Numbered from the stretch's first letter, positions 18,601 through 27,195 are shown. The stretch is DNA of 40,263 nucleotides from an uncultured Lachnospiraceae bacterium (GCA_910588405.1 CAJUPT010000027.1:1-40263), one strand, 5' to 3'. Made by a program: numbers and translations. The notes: a model not told the origin generated them from the sequence alone.

Positions 18601-19616
18601 ACCCCCTGTCCGTTGGTCCTGACATCCCGTACCAGAGACAGGCTCGGGTAATTTGTCTCCTCCAGCACAAACCTGTCCGCCCCGGTCCGCACCTGATCAT
18701 AGAGCATGCCCTTGCCGGTCAGCGTCCGGTATCTGCCGTCACCTTCCCGGACTGCCAGCATATAACCGGACTGCTGCGAAGCATTCAGCTCCGCCACCGG
18801 AAAATAGTCATATAAACTCTTACAGGAAATTTCCACCCCCAGGACGCCATATACCTGTCCCTGATACCGGAGGGGCAGAGAATATGTAATCATCTCATAG
18901 GGATCGGCCATATTCTTTTCCAGGGAAAAGGGCAGAGACCAGTAGCCCAGATCCTCGGTATCCGCATCTCCATGCTCTCTTCCGGCTCTCCATGGCTCAT
19001 AAAAATAGCTGTCGGCGGCATTTACTCCCTGTCCGTCCATACGGAACCGGGTGGTCCAGTTGGTGTCCAGCGGAATGCCAAAGGTTCTGGAAAGCTGCTT
19101 GCTTCCCCGCTCCAAAAGCAGATCCGTATTGTTAGCCGGATTGGTTTTCGGGTCGGAATCACGGATAAAAAAGCCGTCAAATTCTCCTGCCGTCTCCATT
19201 TCCCCGCCTGTCAGCACCAGAAAAACACCTGTCACCGAATGATTGTGCAAAATATCCAGACATTCCGGAAACAGCATCGTAAGCAGCCGGTCTTTTCTCT
19301 CGTCGGACAGAAGCAGTGTCTTTGGCCCCTCTTCCTCTGGCTTCAGGCACTTCTGAAAGATCCCGTTCATCCGGTCCTCCTGCTCCCGGATGGAGGACCA
19401 GCGCTGATTCATATCATTTTCCAGAATGACCCTGCGGTTTTCCACCAGCCTGCTCATCATGCTGCCGGAATACTCCTCCAAAGTGCCCGCCGTCCGCCTG
19501 ACAATCAGTGTACCGATGGTAATCATGCTCTGCAGCAGCATAATGGCTATCAGCGGAATCAGAAATATCCTGAATATCGTCGATTTTCTTTTCTTGCGAC
19601 CCTTATCCTCTCTCAT
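15678..19616 (-). CDS. Hybrid sensor histidine kinase (Cache-HAMP-PAS-GGDEF-like-GAF-like-HisKA-HATPase-REC)
   Basis: 1312 aa. Membrane helices at about 15-38 and 379-401 bracket an extracellular Cache-like sensor domain. HAMP-like region 402-450, PAS about 460-575, a GGDEF-fold domain about 585-745 with NRDEF (665-669) in place of GGDEF, a GAF-like region about 755-915, HisKA with phospho-acceptor H947 in SHEIRTP, HATPase about 1045-1165 with DTGIGI and GTGLGLSIS, and a receiver about 1185-1308 with phospho-acceptor D1238 and K1292. It autophosphorylates in response to an external ligand and relays phosphate to its own receiver; no Hpt domain or output regulator is next to it. Its ATG overlaps the stop of the solute-binding protein gene (ATGA), so the two are translationally coupled. 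Confidence 0.93.
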   Translation of the reverse strand: MREDKGRKKRKSTIFRIFLIPLIAIMLLQSMITIGTLIVRRTAGTLEEYSGSMMSRLVENRRVILENDMNQRWSSIREQEDRMNGIFQKCLKPEEEGPKTLLLSDERKDRLLTMLFPECLDILHNHSVTGVFLVLTGGEMETAGEFDGFFIRDSDPKTNPANNTDLLLERGSKQLSRTFGIPLDTNWTTRFRMDGQGVNAADSYFYEPWRAGREHGDADTEDLGYWSLPFSLEKNMADPYEMITYSLPLRYQGQVYGVLGVEISCKSLYDYFPVAELNASQQSGYMLAVREGDGRYRTLTGKGMLYDQVRTGADRFVLEETNYPSLSLVRDVRTNGQGVYAVECPLRIYGSNVPYENTEWVLLGLNTEKELFGMSRQLYFWMLLAVMIGLCFGVLGIYILVKHLTRPIRRLMDCISQGSQGLRAFRPSNILEIDALYDVVADLTERQKKAENILLEEKERYRVALESSDDLFFSYDLHTHMLDIVNHKTMSGQWQCEEYDGGFINPNYIHEADREETIHKLGSGADQLYAEFRIKWPTDAEYVWVALSGKAVYDTDGRRWKLVGSIRDIREQKEREEEQYRRNTTDGVTGLYAFRAGMEYVEKCRKDRPDGVMINLYLDRLKESDEKNGVVFGDMILEEIGGLILKERRDLARRTGCRIAVLRLNRDEFVLWLSGQSGQQAVEFAQRLLEQTEEMFAEETFGIALRAGLACGEAGLGSEQLIRMAKLAQNAGTVKTRRQCLLYEEIPEKDRTPLPALKEQALNSLGYTEDVSLVSVALNLFGNGDDFPAQMLLMIRKIGRFYQADGVQVSLLRSDFNSNYLNYQWHKDGRDVRESVRKYREEEKNAFYDWLGEKEVRYVSDEDSKKRVVQCFLCIEPGQQGIVLPMYDSGSYIGNLCILGVGPELLGNGEGYQNLAELGRVIQSQLNQRQSDIASKAKSEFLSRMSHEIRTPMNGIIGMTAIALQQGQSNERIMDCLQKIRSSSDYLLGLINDILDMSKIESGKMKLDPFNFNMEEMLDTAKELIMPQTTARQIDFVSSVHLCHRWFVADRMRISQVLINLLGNAVKFTPEKGKITLTVEEREEKKEEAILYFAVSDTGIGIAKEEQERVFRSFEQASGASSSKQKGTGLGLSISNRLVQMMGSNIQLESEPGKGSTFSFAIPLAYGEDMGTETEEKEEVSFEGCRVLVVEDNELNTEIAQCLLEDRGFEVDCAYDGAQAVERIRAAEPGTYDVILMDIMMPVMDGLEAARTIRSMEREDCHTVPIIAMSANAFDDDLKKSVECGMNGHLSKPVEVEKLYQTLDEVIYGKKR

Positions 19617-21082
19617 GACTGCTTATTCACCGCCGCTTCCAGTGCCTCACAGAAAGAAGCATACCATTTCTCAAAAGCCTCGTCCGTCACATAAGCCGAC
19701 GACGCCTCTTCAAGACTCTTTCCCTGTTTCAGCGCTTCTACAACCTTTGCCCGGTCCTCCTGCGCCTGATCCGAAAGGTGATATTCCAGCACCTTTCTCG
19801 CCGCGGAACCGTTCTCAAAGCTTTTGTTCGTATAGAGGGTGATTCCTTCCATTTCGCTGAACATGGCGGTCAGACAATCATAGGTCTTGGGTGCTACCGT
19901 CAGTCCCCGCTCTGAGGACACCTGATCCAGCATCTCCTTGCTGTTCGCTTCTTTCAGCACCGGCAGATATCCGGATACACAGCCGAACTGCAGATTGTTC
20001 TCCGCCTGAGTAAACCATTTCAGAAATTCCACTGCGGCATACTCATGGGCTTCATCGGACTTGCTGACCACCATGCCCGCCCCCTGCTGCACGGCATAGT
20101 TTTTACCGTCCTGGAACACAGGCGCCGTCATCACCACATAATCGATGGCATGGCTGCCCTCTTCCAGCTCCACCTGGTCAGGAAAATACATGGCCGATGA
20201 CGTGGAACCCGTATAGGCCAGCAGATCCCCGGTCTTCACGTCGTCGGAACGGAAGGAACCGTAGGCGCCAAAGTATCCTTTCACCATGGGAACATAGTAA
20301 TTCTCCCAGAGACGGCGCAGCTCCTCTTTCGGCACGTTCAGCGTCAGCTCTCCGTTCTCCACCCGGAACAGCTCCACGCCCAGCTGCTGCATGCCGATAA
20401 TAAAGTAATTGGCCACCGCGTCCCTGCCGTAAAAGGCCATGCCGTCCTCCGGTACGTCCGGCGTCAGGCTGTCCGTCCACTCATAATAAGACCGGGCGGT
20501 GGCAGCCACGCCCTCAATCGTTTTCAGGTCGTCCAGGGAAGCGCCCGTGGCCGCCGCGAAAGGCTCCCAGTCCGTTTTGTTCAGCATCATAATCTCCGTG
20601 GATTTGGCCGTGGGGAAAATTCTCAGGCTGCCGTCCGAAGCGATGCGCCCTTCCTCGATATAGGAATCCACATAGCGTTCCAGCTCCTTCTCGTCAAGAT
20701 AATCGGACAAATTTGCCAGGGCGCCGGCCTGTTCCACCTCGTAAGCGGTATCCGCATAGGAGGAAAAGATATCCGGCATTTCTTCCGCCCCCACCTTTCC
20801 CGCTATGGCGTCCCGTACCGCCGTTTCCAGATCGGAAACAGAGCCCTGGGAATAGCCCTGCACATAAATTCCTTTTTCCCGGCCCACGGTATCGTTAAAT
20901 TCTTCCGTCAGCGCGTCAAAGGCCGCCTGCTGGGAACCGTTATAATAATGCCAGACTGTCAGAGACACCGGATTTTTCGGGTCCAGAGGACTTTTCTTTC
21001 CACATCCTGTCCCAAAACAGGCCAAAACCGCCGTCAGACTTAACAAAACCGCCCTTCTCATCCATTTTCCTTTACCACTCAC
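19613..21082 (-). CDS. Extracellular solute-binding lipoprotein (family 1 type)
   Basis: 489 aa. A lipoprotein signal peptide (basic N-terminus, hydrophobic core, lipobox ending in Cys27, GTGC) anchors it outside the membrane. The mature part follows the type-1 sugar-binding pattern: SLTVWHYYNGSQQAAFDALTEEFN near the N-terminus, MPDIFSSYADTAYEVEQAGALANL, and the AVEFLKWFTQAENN hinge region. Such proteins usually feed an ABC sugar importer, but no permease or ATPase gene is adjacent. It is instead coupled to a sensor kinase by a 4-nt overlap, suggesting it presents a ligand to the kinase. The start is uncertain: GTG at 21082 (AAAGGAG 10 nt away) or ATG at 21061 (AAAGGA 6 nt away) both leave a working signal peptide. 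Confidence 0.9.
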   Translation of the reverse strand: MSGKGKWMRRAVLLSLTAVLACFGTGCGKKSPLDPKNPVSLTVWHYYNGSQQAAFDALTEEFNDTVGREKGIYVQGYSQGSVSDLETAVRDAIAGKVGAEEMPDIFSSYADTAYEVEQAGALANLSDYLDEKELERYVDSYIEEGRIASDGSLRIFPTAKSTEIMMLNKTDWEPFAAATGASLDDLKTIEGVAATARSYYEWTDSLTPDVPEDGMAFYGRDAVANYFIIGMQQLGVELFRVENGELTLNVPKEELRRLWENYYVPMVKGYFGAYGSFRSDDVKTGDLLAYTGSTSSAMYFPDQVELEEGSHAIDYVVMTAPVFQDGKNYAVQQGAGMVVSKSDEAHEYAAVEFLKWFTQAENNLQFGCVSGYLPVLKEANSKEMLDQVSSERGLTVAPKTYDCLTAMFSEMEGITLYTNKSFENGSAARKVLEYHLSDQAQEDRAKVVEALKQGKSLEEASSAYVTDEAFEKWYASFCEALEAAVNKQS

Positions 21083-21179
21083 TGTCCGTTCTCTCCTTTC
21101 CTGCGCTTACCGCCTAAAGTACTCCCGGCCTCTCATCCGCCCCCTGTTATCGCGACATGCGGGGCATATATTTTTGCAG

Positions 21180-21224
21180 AAAACGACTCTGGAATGGAAG
21201 TTTTCTCCATTCCAAAGCCGTTTT
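21180..21224 (-). terminator. Terminator of purL
   Basis: A 9-bp perfect stem (21190-21198 with 21206-21214) is extended by AAAACG/CGTTTT outer arms. Read on the minus strand it ends in TTTT just downstream of the purL stop. Confidence 0.7.
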
Positions 21225-21250
21225 GCTTCCTGTTCGTTTTCCGGTTCTTC

Positions 21251-24200
21251 TTATTTAAAGTACTCCACGCCTGACCGGAATAATTTCATATCCTGCTCGC
21301 CGTACGTATTCACCGCCACTGACTGGCCCAGACGCTCGCTGTGAGCCATCTTTCCCAGAATCCTTCCGTCGGGGCTGGTAATACCCTCGATGGCATAATA
21401 GGAGCCGTTGGGATTCCAGTCGTCATCCATCGTGGGCACGCCCTGCAGGTTAACATACTGGGTGGCTGCCTGCCCGTTCGCAAACAGCTTCTCAATCCAC
21501 TGACCGCTGGCGACAAACCGGCCCTCCCCATGAGATACGGGCGTGCAGTACACGCCGCCCAGCTCCGCTTTTGACAGCCAGGGAGACTTGTTGCTCACTA
21601 CCTTTGTATAAACCATCTTGGACACATGGCGCCCAATCCGGTTGTAGGTCAGCGTCGGCGAATCCTCCGTAAGGTCCTGAATGGCCCCGTAAGGCAGAAG
21701 CCCCAGCTTCACCAAAGCCTGGAAGCCGTTGCAGATCCCCAGCATCAGTCCGTCCCGCTCCTTTAACAGCCGGTTGACCGCCTCCTTCACCTTCTCATTC
21801 CGGAACACGGCGGCGATAAATTTGGCGGAGCCCTCCGGCTCGTCGCCCGCCGAGAAGCCGCCGGGCAGCATAATAATCTGGGACTGGTCAATATTTTCCA
21901 CAAAGCTGTCCACGGAAGCCCGGATATCCTCCGCCGTCATATTCCGGAATACCTTCGTGATCACGGAAGCCCCCGCATTCTCAAAAGCCTTTCCGCTGTC
22001 ATACTCGCAGTTAGTCCCCGGAAATACCGGGATAAACACGGTGGGCGCGCCGATCTTATGGGTACAGATATGAACGGATTCCGCCCTGTACAAAGGCTTT
22101 TCCACCTTTTCCGCCTTCACGTCCGTATGAGTGGGGAATACGGATTCAAGGGTAGAGGTCCAGGCTTTCTGCACCTCTTCCATCGTCAGCTTCATATCCT
22201 GATAAATAAAGGCTTCTTCTTTGATCACCTCGCCGATAATCATGCCAGGCGCCTCCAGCTGATAAACATAATCCGGATAAACCTCCGCCACGATGCAGCC
22301 CCAGCCTGCGCCGAACAGCTCCTCCGGCTTCACGGCGTCGGTCAGCCGCACGCCCAGCCGATTTCCCATCGCCATCTTGGACAGCGCCTCACACAGACCG
22401 CCCCGTTCCAGCTCATAAGCGGAAATGATCTTTCTGGCCTTGATATCCTCATGAATTTTTCCATAGATATCCATGGCGCTCCGGTAATCCGGCAGGTCAT
22501 TTTCATCCTTTTTAATCACAAACAGCACCAGCTTGTTTCCGGCCTTTTTCAGCTCCGGCGTAATAATATGACGGCTGCTGGCGATATCCACCGCAAAGGA
22601 TACCAGCGTAGGCGGCACATCCAGCTCGTTAAAGCTTCCGGACATACTATCCTTGCCGCCGATGGAGGGCAGACCAAAGCCGATCTGAGCGTCATAGGCG
22701 CCCAGCAGGGAAAGGAAAGGCGTTCCCCAGCGTCTGCTGTCCTCTGTCATCCGCTTGAAATATTCCTGGAAGGTAAAACGGATTTTCCTGTAGTCGCCGC
22801 CTGCAGCCACCACCTTCGCCACCGAGGACACCACCGCGTAAACCGCGCCGTGGTAAGGGCTCCAGGAGGACAGATAGGGATCGAAGCCGTAGCTCATCAT
22901 TGTCACCAGATCCGTCGTCCCTTTCTGCACCGGCAGCTTCGCCACCATGGTCTGGGTTTCCGTCATCTGGTATTTTCCGCCGTAAGGCATGTATACGGAG
23001 CCTGCGCCGATGGAGCCGTCAAACATTTCCACCAGCCCCTTCTGAGAGCAGACGTTCAGGTCCTTCATCGTATCCAGCCATTGCGCCTTCACATCTTTTA
23101 TGGGACGGAGCACAAAAGGATTTCCTTCCTTTACCGGAACCTCCACCGTCACGTCCGTCTCCTGATGGGCGCCGTTGGTATCCAGAAATGCCCGGCTCAA
23201 ATCCACGATGGTCTTTCCCCGCCAGTCCATCACGAGACGGGGGCTTTCCGTCACGGTAGCCACCGCAACCGCCTCCAGGTTTTCTTCCTCGGCGAAGGCC
23301 ATAAATTTCTCCACGTCGGCAGGATCTACAACCACGGCCATGCGCTCCTGAGATTCGGAGATGGCGATCTCGGTTCCGTCAAGACCCGCATACTTTTTCG
23401 GCACCCTGTCCAGATGAATGGACAAACCGTCGGCCAGCTCGCCGATGGCCACCGATACGCCGCCGGCGCCAAAGTCATTGCATTTTTTAATCAGAAGGCT
23501 GACTTCCTCCCGGCGGAACAGCCGCTGCAGCTTCCGCTCCGTGGGCGGATTGCCCTTCTGCACTTCCGCGCCGCAGGTTTCGATAGAAGTCTCCGTATGC
23601 ACCTTGGAGGAGCCGGTGGCGCCGCCCAGGCCATCCCGGCCCGTCCTTCCGCCCAGCAGAATAATCACGTCTCCCGGATCGGAGGTCAGTCTGCGCACGG
23701 CCCGTCTTGGCGCAGCGCCCATTACCGCGCCGATCTCCATCCGCTTTGCCGCGTAATTGGGGTGATAAATTTCCTTTACATAGCCTGTGGCCAGGCCGAT
23801 CTGGTTGCCGTAGGAGCTGTAGCCGCCGGCAGCGCCCCGTACCAGTTTTTTCTGGGGCAGCTTGCCCTTCATGGTCTGGGAAACGGGCACGGTAGGGTCC
23901 GCCGCTCCGGTAATCCTCATAGCCTGATACACATAAGTACGGCCTGACAGCGGGTCGCGGATCGCGCCGCCTAAGCAGGTGGCCGCGCCGCCGAAGGGCT
24001 CGATCTCCGTGGGATGGTTGTGGGTCTCGTTTTTAAAATTCACCAGCCATTCTTCCGTCTCCCCGTCGATCTCCACGGGCACCACGATGCTGCAGGCATT
24101 GATCTCGTCGGACTCCTCCTGGTCCTCAAGCCTGCCTTCCTTTTTCAGCTTCCGCATCGCCATCAGCGCCAGATCCATCAGGCAGACAAACTTGTCCTTG

Positions 24201-25000
24201 CGGCCGCCGAAAATTTCCTCACGATCCGCTATATACCGGCGGTAAGTGCCCTCGATCGGTCCGTTGTAATCCCCCTGAGTGAAGGTAACGTTTTTCAGCT
24301 CCGTGTTGAAAGTGGTGTGGCGGCAGTGGTCGGACCAGTAAGTATCCAGCACCCGGATCTCCGTCATCGTGGGATTCCGTTTTTCCTCGCCTGTGAAATA
24401 ATTCTGAATATGCAGAAAATCCTTAAAGGTCATGGCCAGATTCAGTGAATCGTATAACCCCTTTAACGCCGGCTCCCCCATCTCGGTAAAGCCGTCGAAA
24501 ATCTTTATGTCCTCCGGTTCCGGGAACCTAGTCACCAGCGTTTCGGGAACCTCCATGGAAGCCTCTCTGGAATCCACCGGATTAATGCAGTAGGACTTGA
24601 TGGCCGCAAGCTGCCCTTCCTCCAGGCTGCCGCTGATCACATAGGTGGTGGCGGAGCGAATCACCGGCTCCTCGCTCTCCCTCAGCAGCTTGACGCACTG
24701 CTCGGCGGAATCCGCCCGCTGGTCAAACTGCCCCGGCAGGAATTCCACGGAGAATACCAGGTCGCCATAGCTGACCGGGAATGTCCCCTCATACACCATG
24801 TCCACCGGAGGTTCGGAAAAAATAGTTTTCACCGCCTCCTGATAGATTTCCTCCGACAGATTTTCCACGTCATACCGGATCAGCACCCGGACGCCCGTCA
24901 CCGTCTTAATGCCCAGATAGCTGCCGATCTCTTCTTTCAGCTCCTTCGCCTTTACCGCGTAAGGCTCCTTCTTTTCCACATAAATCCTTTTAACGCTCAT
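21251..25000 (-). CDS. purL: Phosphoribosylformylglycinamidine synthase, single chain
   Basis: 1249 aa. Converts FGAR, glutamine and ATP to FGAM in purine synthesis. The N-terminal PurS-like part is followed by the ATP-binding AIR-synthase halves: YWSDHCRHTTF (substrate site), NFKNETHNHPTEIEPFGGAATCLGGAIRD, and GGKDSMSGSF in the second half. The C-terminal glutaminase has FIPVFPGTNCEYDS, MLPGGFSAGDEPEGSAKF and the nucleophile Cys in LMLGICNGFQALVKLG. This is the long clostridial (clade II) form, not the three-subunit PurSQL type. CTCAGGAGG precedes the ATG. It stands apart from other pur genes in this window and follows the sigma-like gene by 88 nt. Confidence 0.96.
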   Translation of the reverse strand: MSVKRIYVEKKEPYAVKAKELKEEIGSYLGIKTVTGVRVLIRYDVENLSEEIYQEAVKTIFSEPPVDMVYEGTFPVSYGDLVFSVEFLPGQFDQRADSAEQCVKLLRESEEPVIRSATTYVISGSLEEGQLAAIKSYCINPVDSREASMEVPETLVTRFPEPEDIKIFDGFTEMGEPALKGLYDSLNLAMTFKDFLHIQNYFTGEEKRNPTMTEIRVLDTYWSDHCRHTTFNTELKNVTFTQGDYNGPIEGTYRRYIADREEIFGGRKDKFVCLMDLALMAMRKLKKEGRLEDQEESDEINACSIVVPVEIDGETEEWLVNFKNETHNHPTEIEPFGGAATCLGGAIRDPLSGRTYVYQAMRITGAADPTVPVSQTMKGKLPQKKLVRGAAGGYSSYGNQIGLATGYVKEIYHPNYAAKRMEIGAVMGAAPRRAVRRLTSDPGDVIILLGGRTGRDGLGGATGSSKVHTETSIETCGAEVQKGNPPTERKLQRLFRREEVSLLIKKCNDFGAGGVSVAIGELADGLSIHLDRVPKKYAGLDGTEIAISESQERMAVVVDPADVEKFMAFAEEENLEAVAVATVTESPRLVMDWRGKTIVDLSRAFLDTNGAHQETDVTVEVPVKEGNPFVLRPIKDVKAQWLDTMKDLNVCSQKGLVEMFDGSIGAGSVYMPYGGKYQMTETQTMVAKLPVQKGTTDLVTMMSYGFDPYLSSWSPYHGAVYAVVSSVAKVVAAGGDYRKIRFTFQEYFKRMTEDSRRWGTPFLSLLGAYDAQIGFGLPSIGGKDSMSGSFNELDVPPTLVSFAVDIASSRHIITPELKKAGNKLVLFVIKKDENDLPDYRSAMDIYGKIHEDIKARKIISAYELERGGLCEALSKMAMGNRLGVRLTDAVKPEELFGAGWGCIVAEVYPDYVYQLEAPGMIIGEVIKEEAFIYQDMKLTMEEVQKAWTSTLESVFPTHTDVKAEKVEKPLYRAESVHICTHKIGAPTVFIPVFPGTNCEYDSGKAFENAGASVITKVFRNMTAEDIRASVDSFVENIDQSQIIMLPGGFSAGDEPEGSAKFIAAVFRNEKVKEAVNRLLKERDGLMLGICNGFQALVKLGLLPYGAIQDLTEDSPTLTYNRIGRHVSKMVYTKVVSNKSPWLSKAELGGVYCTPVSHGEGRFVASGQWIEKLFANGQAATQYVNLQGVPTMDDDWNPNGSYYAIEGITSPDGRILGKMAHSERLGQSVAVNTYGEQDMKLFRSGVEYFK

Positions 25001-25088
25001 TCCAACCTCCTGAGGGTTTTTGCTTTAACTGTTTCTATATACAAACTGCCCTGCCGGATACGGCAACGGCATATTTTGCCGAAGTCTT

Positions 25089-26078
25089 TTACTCCCTGCT
25101 CTCGAAAGCCGCGGGGTCGCCCGCCGCCTTGGCCAGGTTAATCACATCCAGGGAAATTTTCATAATATCCCGCACCTCCTCCTCGGTGATATGCAAAAGC
25201 TCCGCCAGCTGGGCCACCGTGGCCTGGGCTCCCTGCTCCCTGGCGATCTCCTCGGTCAGATCCATAATCCGGTTGGCCCTCCGGGCCACCTTCTCACCGA
25301 TTCCCTTATGACTCTCCTGCTGCCGGATCGCTTCCTCCATGGCCGTCTCGCTTTTTTTCTTCAGAATATAGAGAAAATCCTCCGCGTCAAGACGGGGATA
25401 CTGGGATTTTAACAGATGAATCTCCTCCATCAGAACCATATTCCCTTCCTGAATCAGATCGGAGATCACCACGCCTCTGCCCATAAAGGGCCTGGCCCAC
25501 TCCGCCACCCGATGGAGGTTCCCCTCCGCCAGACGGTCGGCAGCCGCCAGCTCTCCCTCAAGCACCCGCGGCATCAGACGCTCCATTTCCTCTATCGTAC
25601 AGGGGGAAACTGCTTTCAGGTCTGACAGATACATCCGGTAGTAGCGATTCTCCTCCTCCGGCACCCGTCTGTTTTCTTCCCCATCCTTCTGCCAGGAAAT
25701 TTTTCTGCCCCCGGCCCTCACCGCCGTCCGGCTCTTTCCCATGCCCTTCGACCCGGTTCCGGACGACTTTTTCCAAGCGATCCTTTCTTCCTGACCGGTT
25801 ATATCCCCCCGGCCATCCACAGCTTCCTGACCGACGGTTTCATGCAGGCCATACGACTCCTTCCGGCACGACATTTCTGTCAGCCTGTCCGCCTTTTCAA
25901 GCCCCGAGATCCGCACCTGATTTTCTTCCAGATACCGGTACACCAGCGCAAGCTGCTCCCGGTTCAGGGACAGCTCCTCAAACCACTGATCCACCTCCGC
26001 CTTCACAATTCTGTTATCCTTCACCGCCGCCAGCTCCAAAAGCTCCGCCAGCAGACCCATAAACCTTCCCTGCTCCAT
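25089..26078 (-). CDS. Sigma-70-like protein lacking region 4
   Basis: 329 aa from the ATG at 26078; the ATG at 26081 is equally possible. AAGGGG lies 6 nt before 26078, whereas the longest ATG (26105) has no RBS. Residues about 25-55 resemble sigma region 1.1. A charged linker (60-140) follows. Residues 143-222 resemble regions 1.2-2.2 (YYRMYLSDL, EGNLHRVAEWARPFMGRGVVISDLIQEGN). Region 2.3/2.4 is degenerate: the aromatic -10-melting residues and the WIRQA helix are absent. Residues 262-320 match region 3 (LTEEIAREQG..ATVAQLAELLHITEEEVRDIMKIS). It then stops, with no region 4 helix-turn-helix for the -35. It may bind RNA polymerase core without normal promoter recognition. Function unknown. 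Confidence 0.75.
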   Translation of the reverse strand: MEQGRFMGLLAELLELAAVKDNRIVKAEVDQWFEELSLNREQLALVYRYLEENQVRISGLEKADRLTEMSCRKESYGLHETVGQEAVDGRGDITGQEERIAWKKSSGTGSKGMGKSRTAVRAGGRKISWQKDGEENRRVPEEENRYYRMYLSDLKAVSPCTIEEMERLMPRVLEGELAAADRLAEGNLHRVAEWARPFMGRGVVISDLIQEGNMVLMEEIHLLKSQYPRLDAEDFLYILKKKSETAMEEAIRQQESHKGIGEKVARRANRIMDLTEEIAREQGAQATVAQLAELLHITEEEVRDIMKISLDVINLAKAAGDPAAFESRE

Positions 26079-26114
26079 CATAAACCCCTTATGTCTTTCA
26101 TACATTTACAATAT

Positions 26115-26143
26115 ATTATATAATTTTCCTTTCTCCGGCACAA
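26115..26143 (-). promoter_or_regulatory. Promoter of the sigma-like gene
   Basis: Minus strand: TTGTGC (26143-26138), 17-nt spacer, TATAAT (26120-26115), about 35 nt before the preferred start. The -10 is perfect, the -35 partial. Confidence 0.55.
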
Positions 26144-26164
26144 GCCCTATTCCTCATAAAAATC

Positions 26165-26194
26165 TTGTGTCCTCCACTGGTTTTATGGTACAAT
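26165..26194 (+). promoter_or_regulatory. Promoter of the CPBP protease gene
   Basis: TTGTGT near 26165-26170, 18-nt spacer, TACAAT (26189-26194), about 43 nt before the ATG at 26238. It is divergent from the sigma-like gene promoter. Confidence 0.5.
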
Positions 26195-26237
26195 TCTATC
26201 ATATCGGCAGTCCATATCCGACTTGCAAGGAGGTTTT

Positions 26238-27056
26238 ATGAAAAAAGTAATCTGGTTCCTTTTATCCGCCGTACCGCTGATCCTCTATATCGCTTTCACA
26301 GCCCTTTTTTATTTTCTTTTTACGCTTATTCTCCGCATGGGATGGTTCGAGGATTCCTTTCTGTTTTCGAATAACAATATCGACGCCACGCTTATGCTGG
26401 CCATCTCCATAGCCTCGGCCGCTGTCTCCTTTTTGATATACAGGCGGCTGAAAACAGGAAGCCGCGGCAGCCGCCCGTTCCGATTTACCTTTGCTACGAT
26501 TCTGGTACTGACGGCGCTGGCCTTTGTCTGCCAGTATTTAACCACCCTGCTGATCAACGGCATATCGGCGCTGATCCCCCAGGCCCTTGACTCTTACGAA
26601 GAACTGCTGGATTCGGTGGGCATGTCGGCTCCCGGCTTCCTTCTGGTCTTCTACACGGTCATCGCAGGACCCATTCACGAAGAAATACTGATGCGGGGCG
26701 CCACCCTCTCCATAGCGGGAAGAGCCTTCCCATTCTGGGCGGCCAATCTGATTCAGGCCCTGCTGTTCGGCGTATTCCATATGAATCTGCTGCAGGGCTG
26801 CTATGCCTTCTGCCTTGGACTGGTGCTGGGCTATCTGGCCCACCGCTATCATTCCCTGGTCCCGGCCTGCTTCTTCCATATTATTTTCAACCTGCTGGGC
26901 ATGTTGGTGCTGACCCCAGGCAATGTCGTCTCCTTTTTTGTTTCTCTGGCTCTGTTCTTTGTATTTCTGGGCATCGCCTTAAAGTTTCAGAAAAAGAAGG
27001 ACCCGGAACAGGCGCTGTTTCCTTCCTCGAAGGACCCGTTTTTAGATACTTTATGA
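26238..27056 (+). CDS. CPBP family intramembrane metalloprotease
   Basis: 272 aa from the ATG at 26238 (AAGGAGG 5 nt upstream; a TTG at 26223 lies before the RBS and is rejected). About seven membrane helices. The CAAX-protease/bacteriocin-processing motifs are complete: EEILMR with E148-E149 and R153, FGVFHMN with the second-motif His, and HIIFN with the third-motif His/Asn. These form the glutamate-activated zinc-type active site of Rce1-like proteases. Substrate unknown; the family includes bacteriocin self-immunity proteins, but no bacteriocin gene is seen nearby. Confidence 0.88.
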   Translation: MKKVIWFLLSAVPLILYIAFTALFYFLFTLILRMGWFEDSFLFSNNNIDATLMLAISIASAAVSFLIYRRLKTGSRGSRPFRFTFATILVLTALAFVCQYLTTLLINGISALIPQALDSYEELLDSVGMSAPGFLLVFYTVIAGPIHEEILMRGATLSIAGRAFPFWAANLIQALLFGVFHMNLLQGCYAFCLGLVLGYLAHRYHSLVPACFFHIIFNLLGMLVLTPGNVVSFFVSLALFFVFLGIALKFQKKKDPEQALFPSSKDPFLDTL

Positions 27057-27070
27057 CAAAAAGACTTTAT

Positions 27071-27118
27071 AACAAAAAATCCCCCGGCCATATTCACACT
27101 GACAAGGCCGGGGTTTTT
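27071..27118 (+). terminator. Bidirectional terminator between CPBP and the Rpn-tail gene
   Basis: Stem CCCCGGCC (about 27082-27089) with GGCCGGGG (about 27106-27113), followed by TTTTTT on the plus strand and preceded by AAAAAA (a T-run for the minus strand). It can end both convergent transcripts. Confidence 0.8.
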
Positions 27119-27127
27119 TATTTTTTT

Positions 27128-27169
27128 GGATCAATCACCCGGAAATCATCATATCCGGATGATTGATCC
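27128..27169. repeat. 15-bp near-perfect inverted repeat
   Basis: Arm 27128-27142 (GGATCAATCACCCGG) and arm 27155-27169 (CCGGATGATTGATCC) differ at one position, with a 12-nt loop. It has no T-run of its own on the minus strand. It could be a second stem for the minus transcript, a protein-binding palindrome or a mobile-repeat relic. Confidence 0.6.
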
Positions 27170-27195
27170 ATCATCATGCTTTCAATAGCAACTTG

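Noticed and set aside
22058..23947. 629-aa open frame on the plus strand
   Set aside because: Antisense shadow of purL: composition is His/Arg/Gln-rich, no RBS, and the opposite strand encodes a clear enzyme.
25001..25088. Purine riboswitch before purL
   Set aside because: Only 88 nt, with short hairpins and no conserved purine-aptamer core seen.
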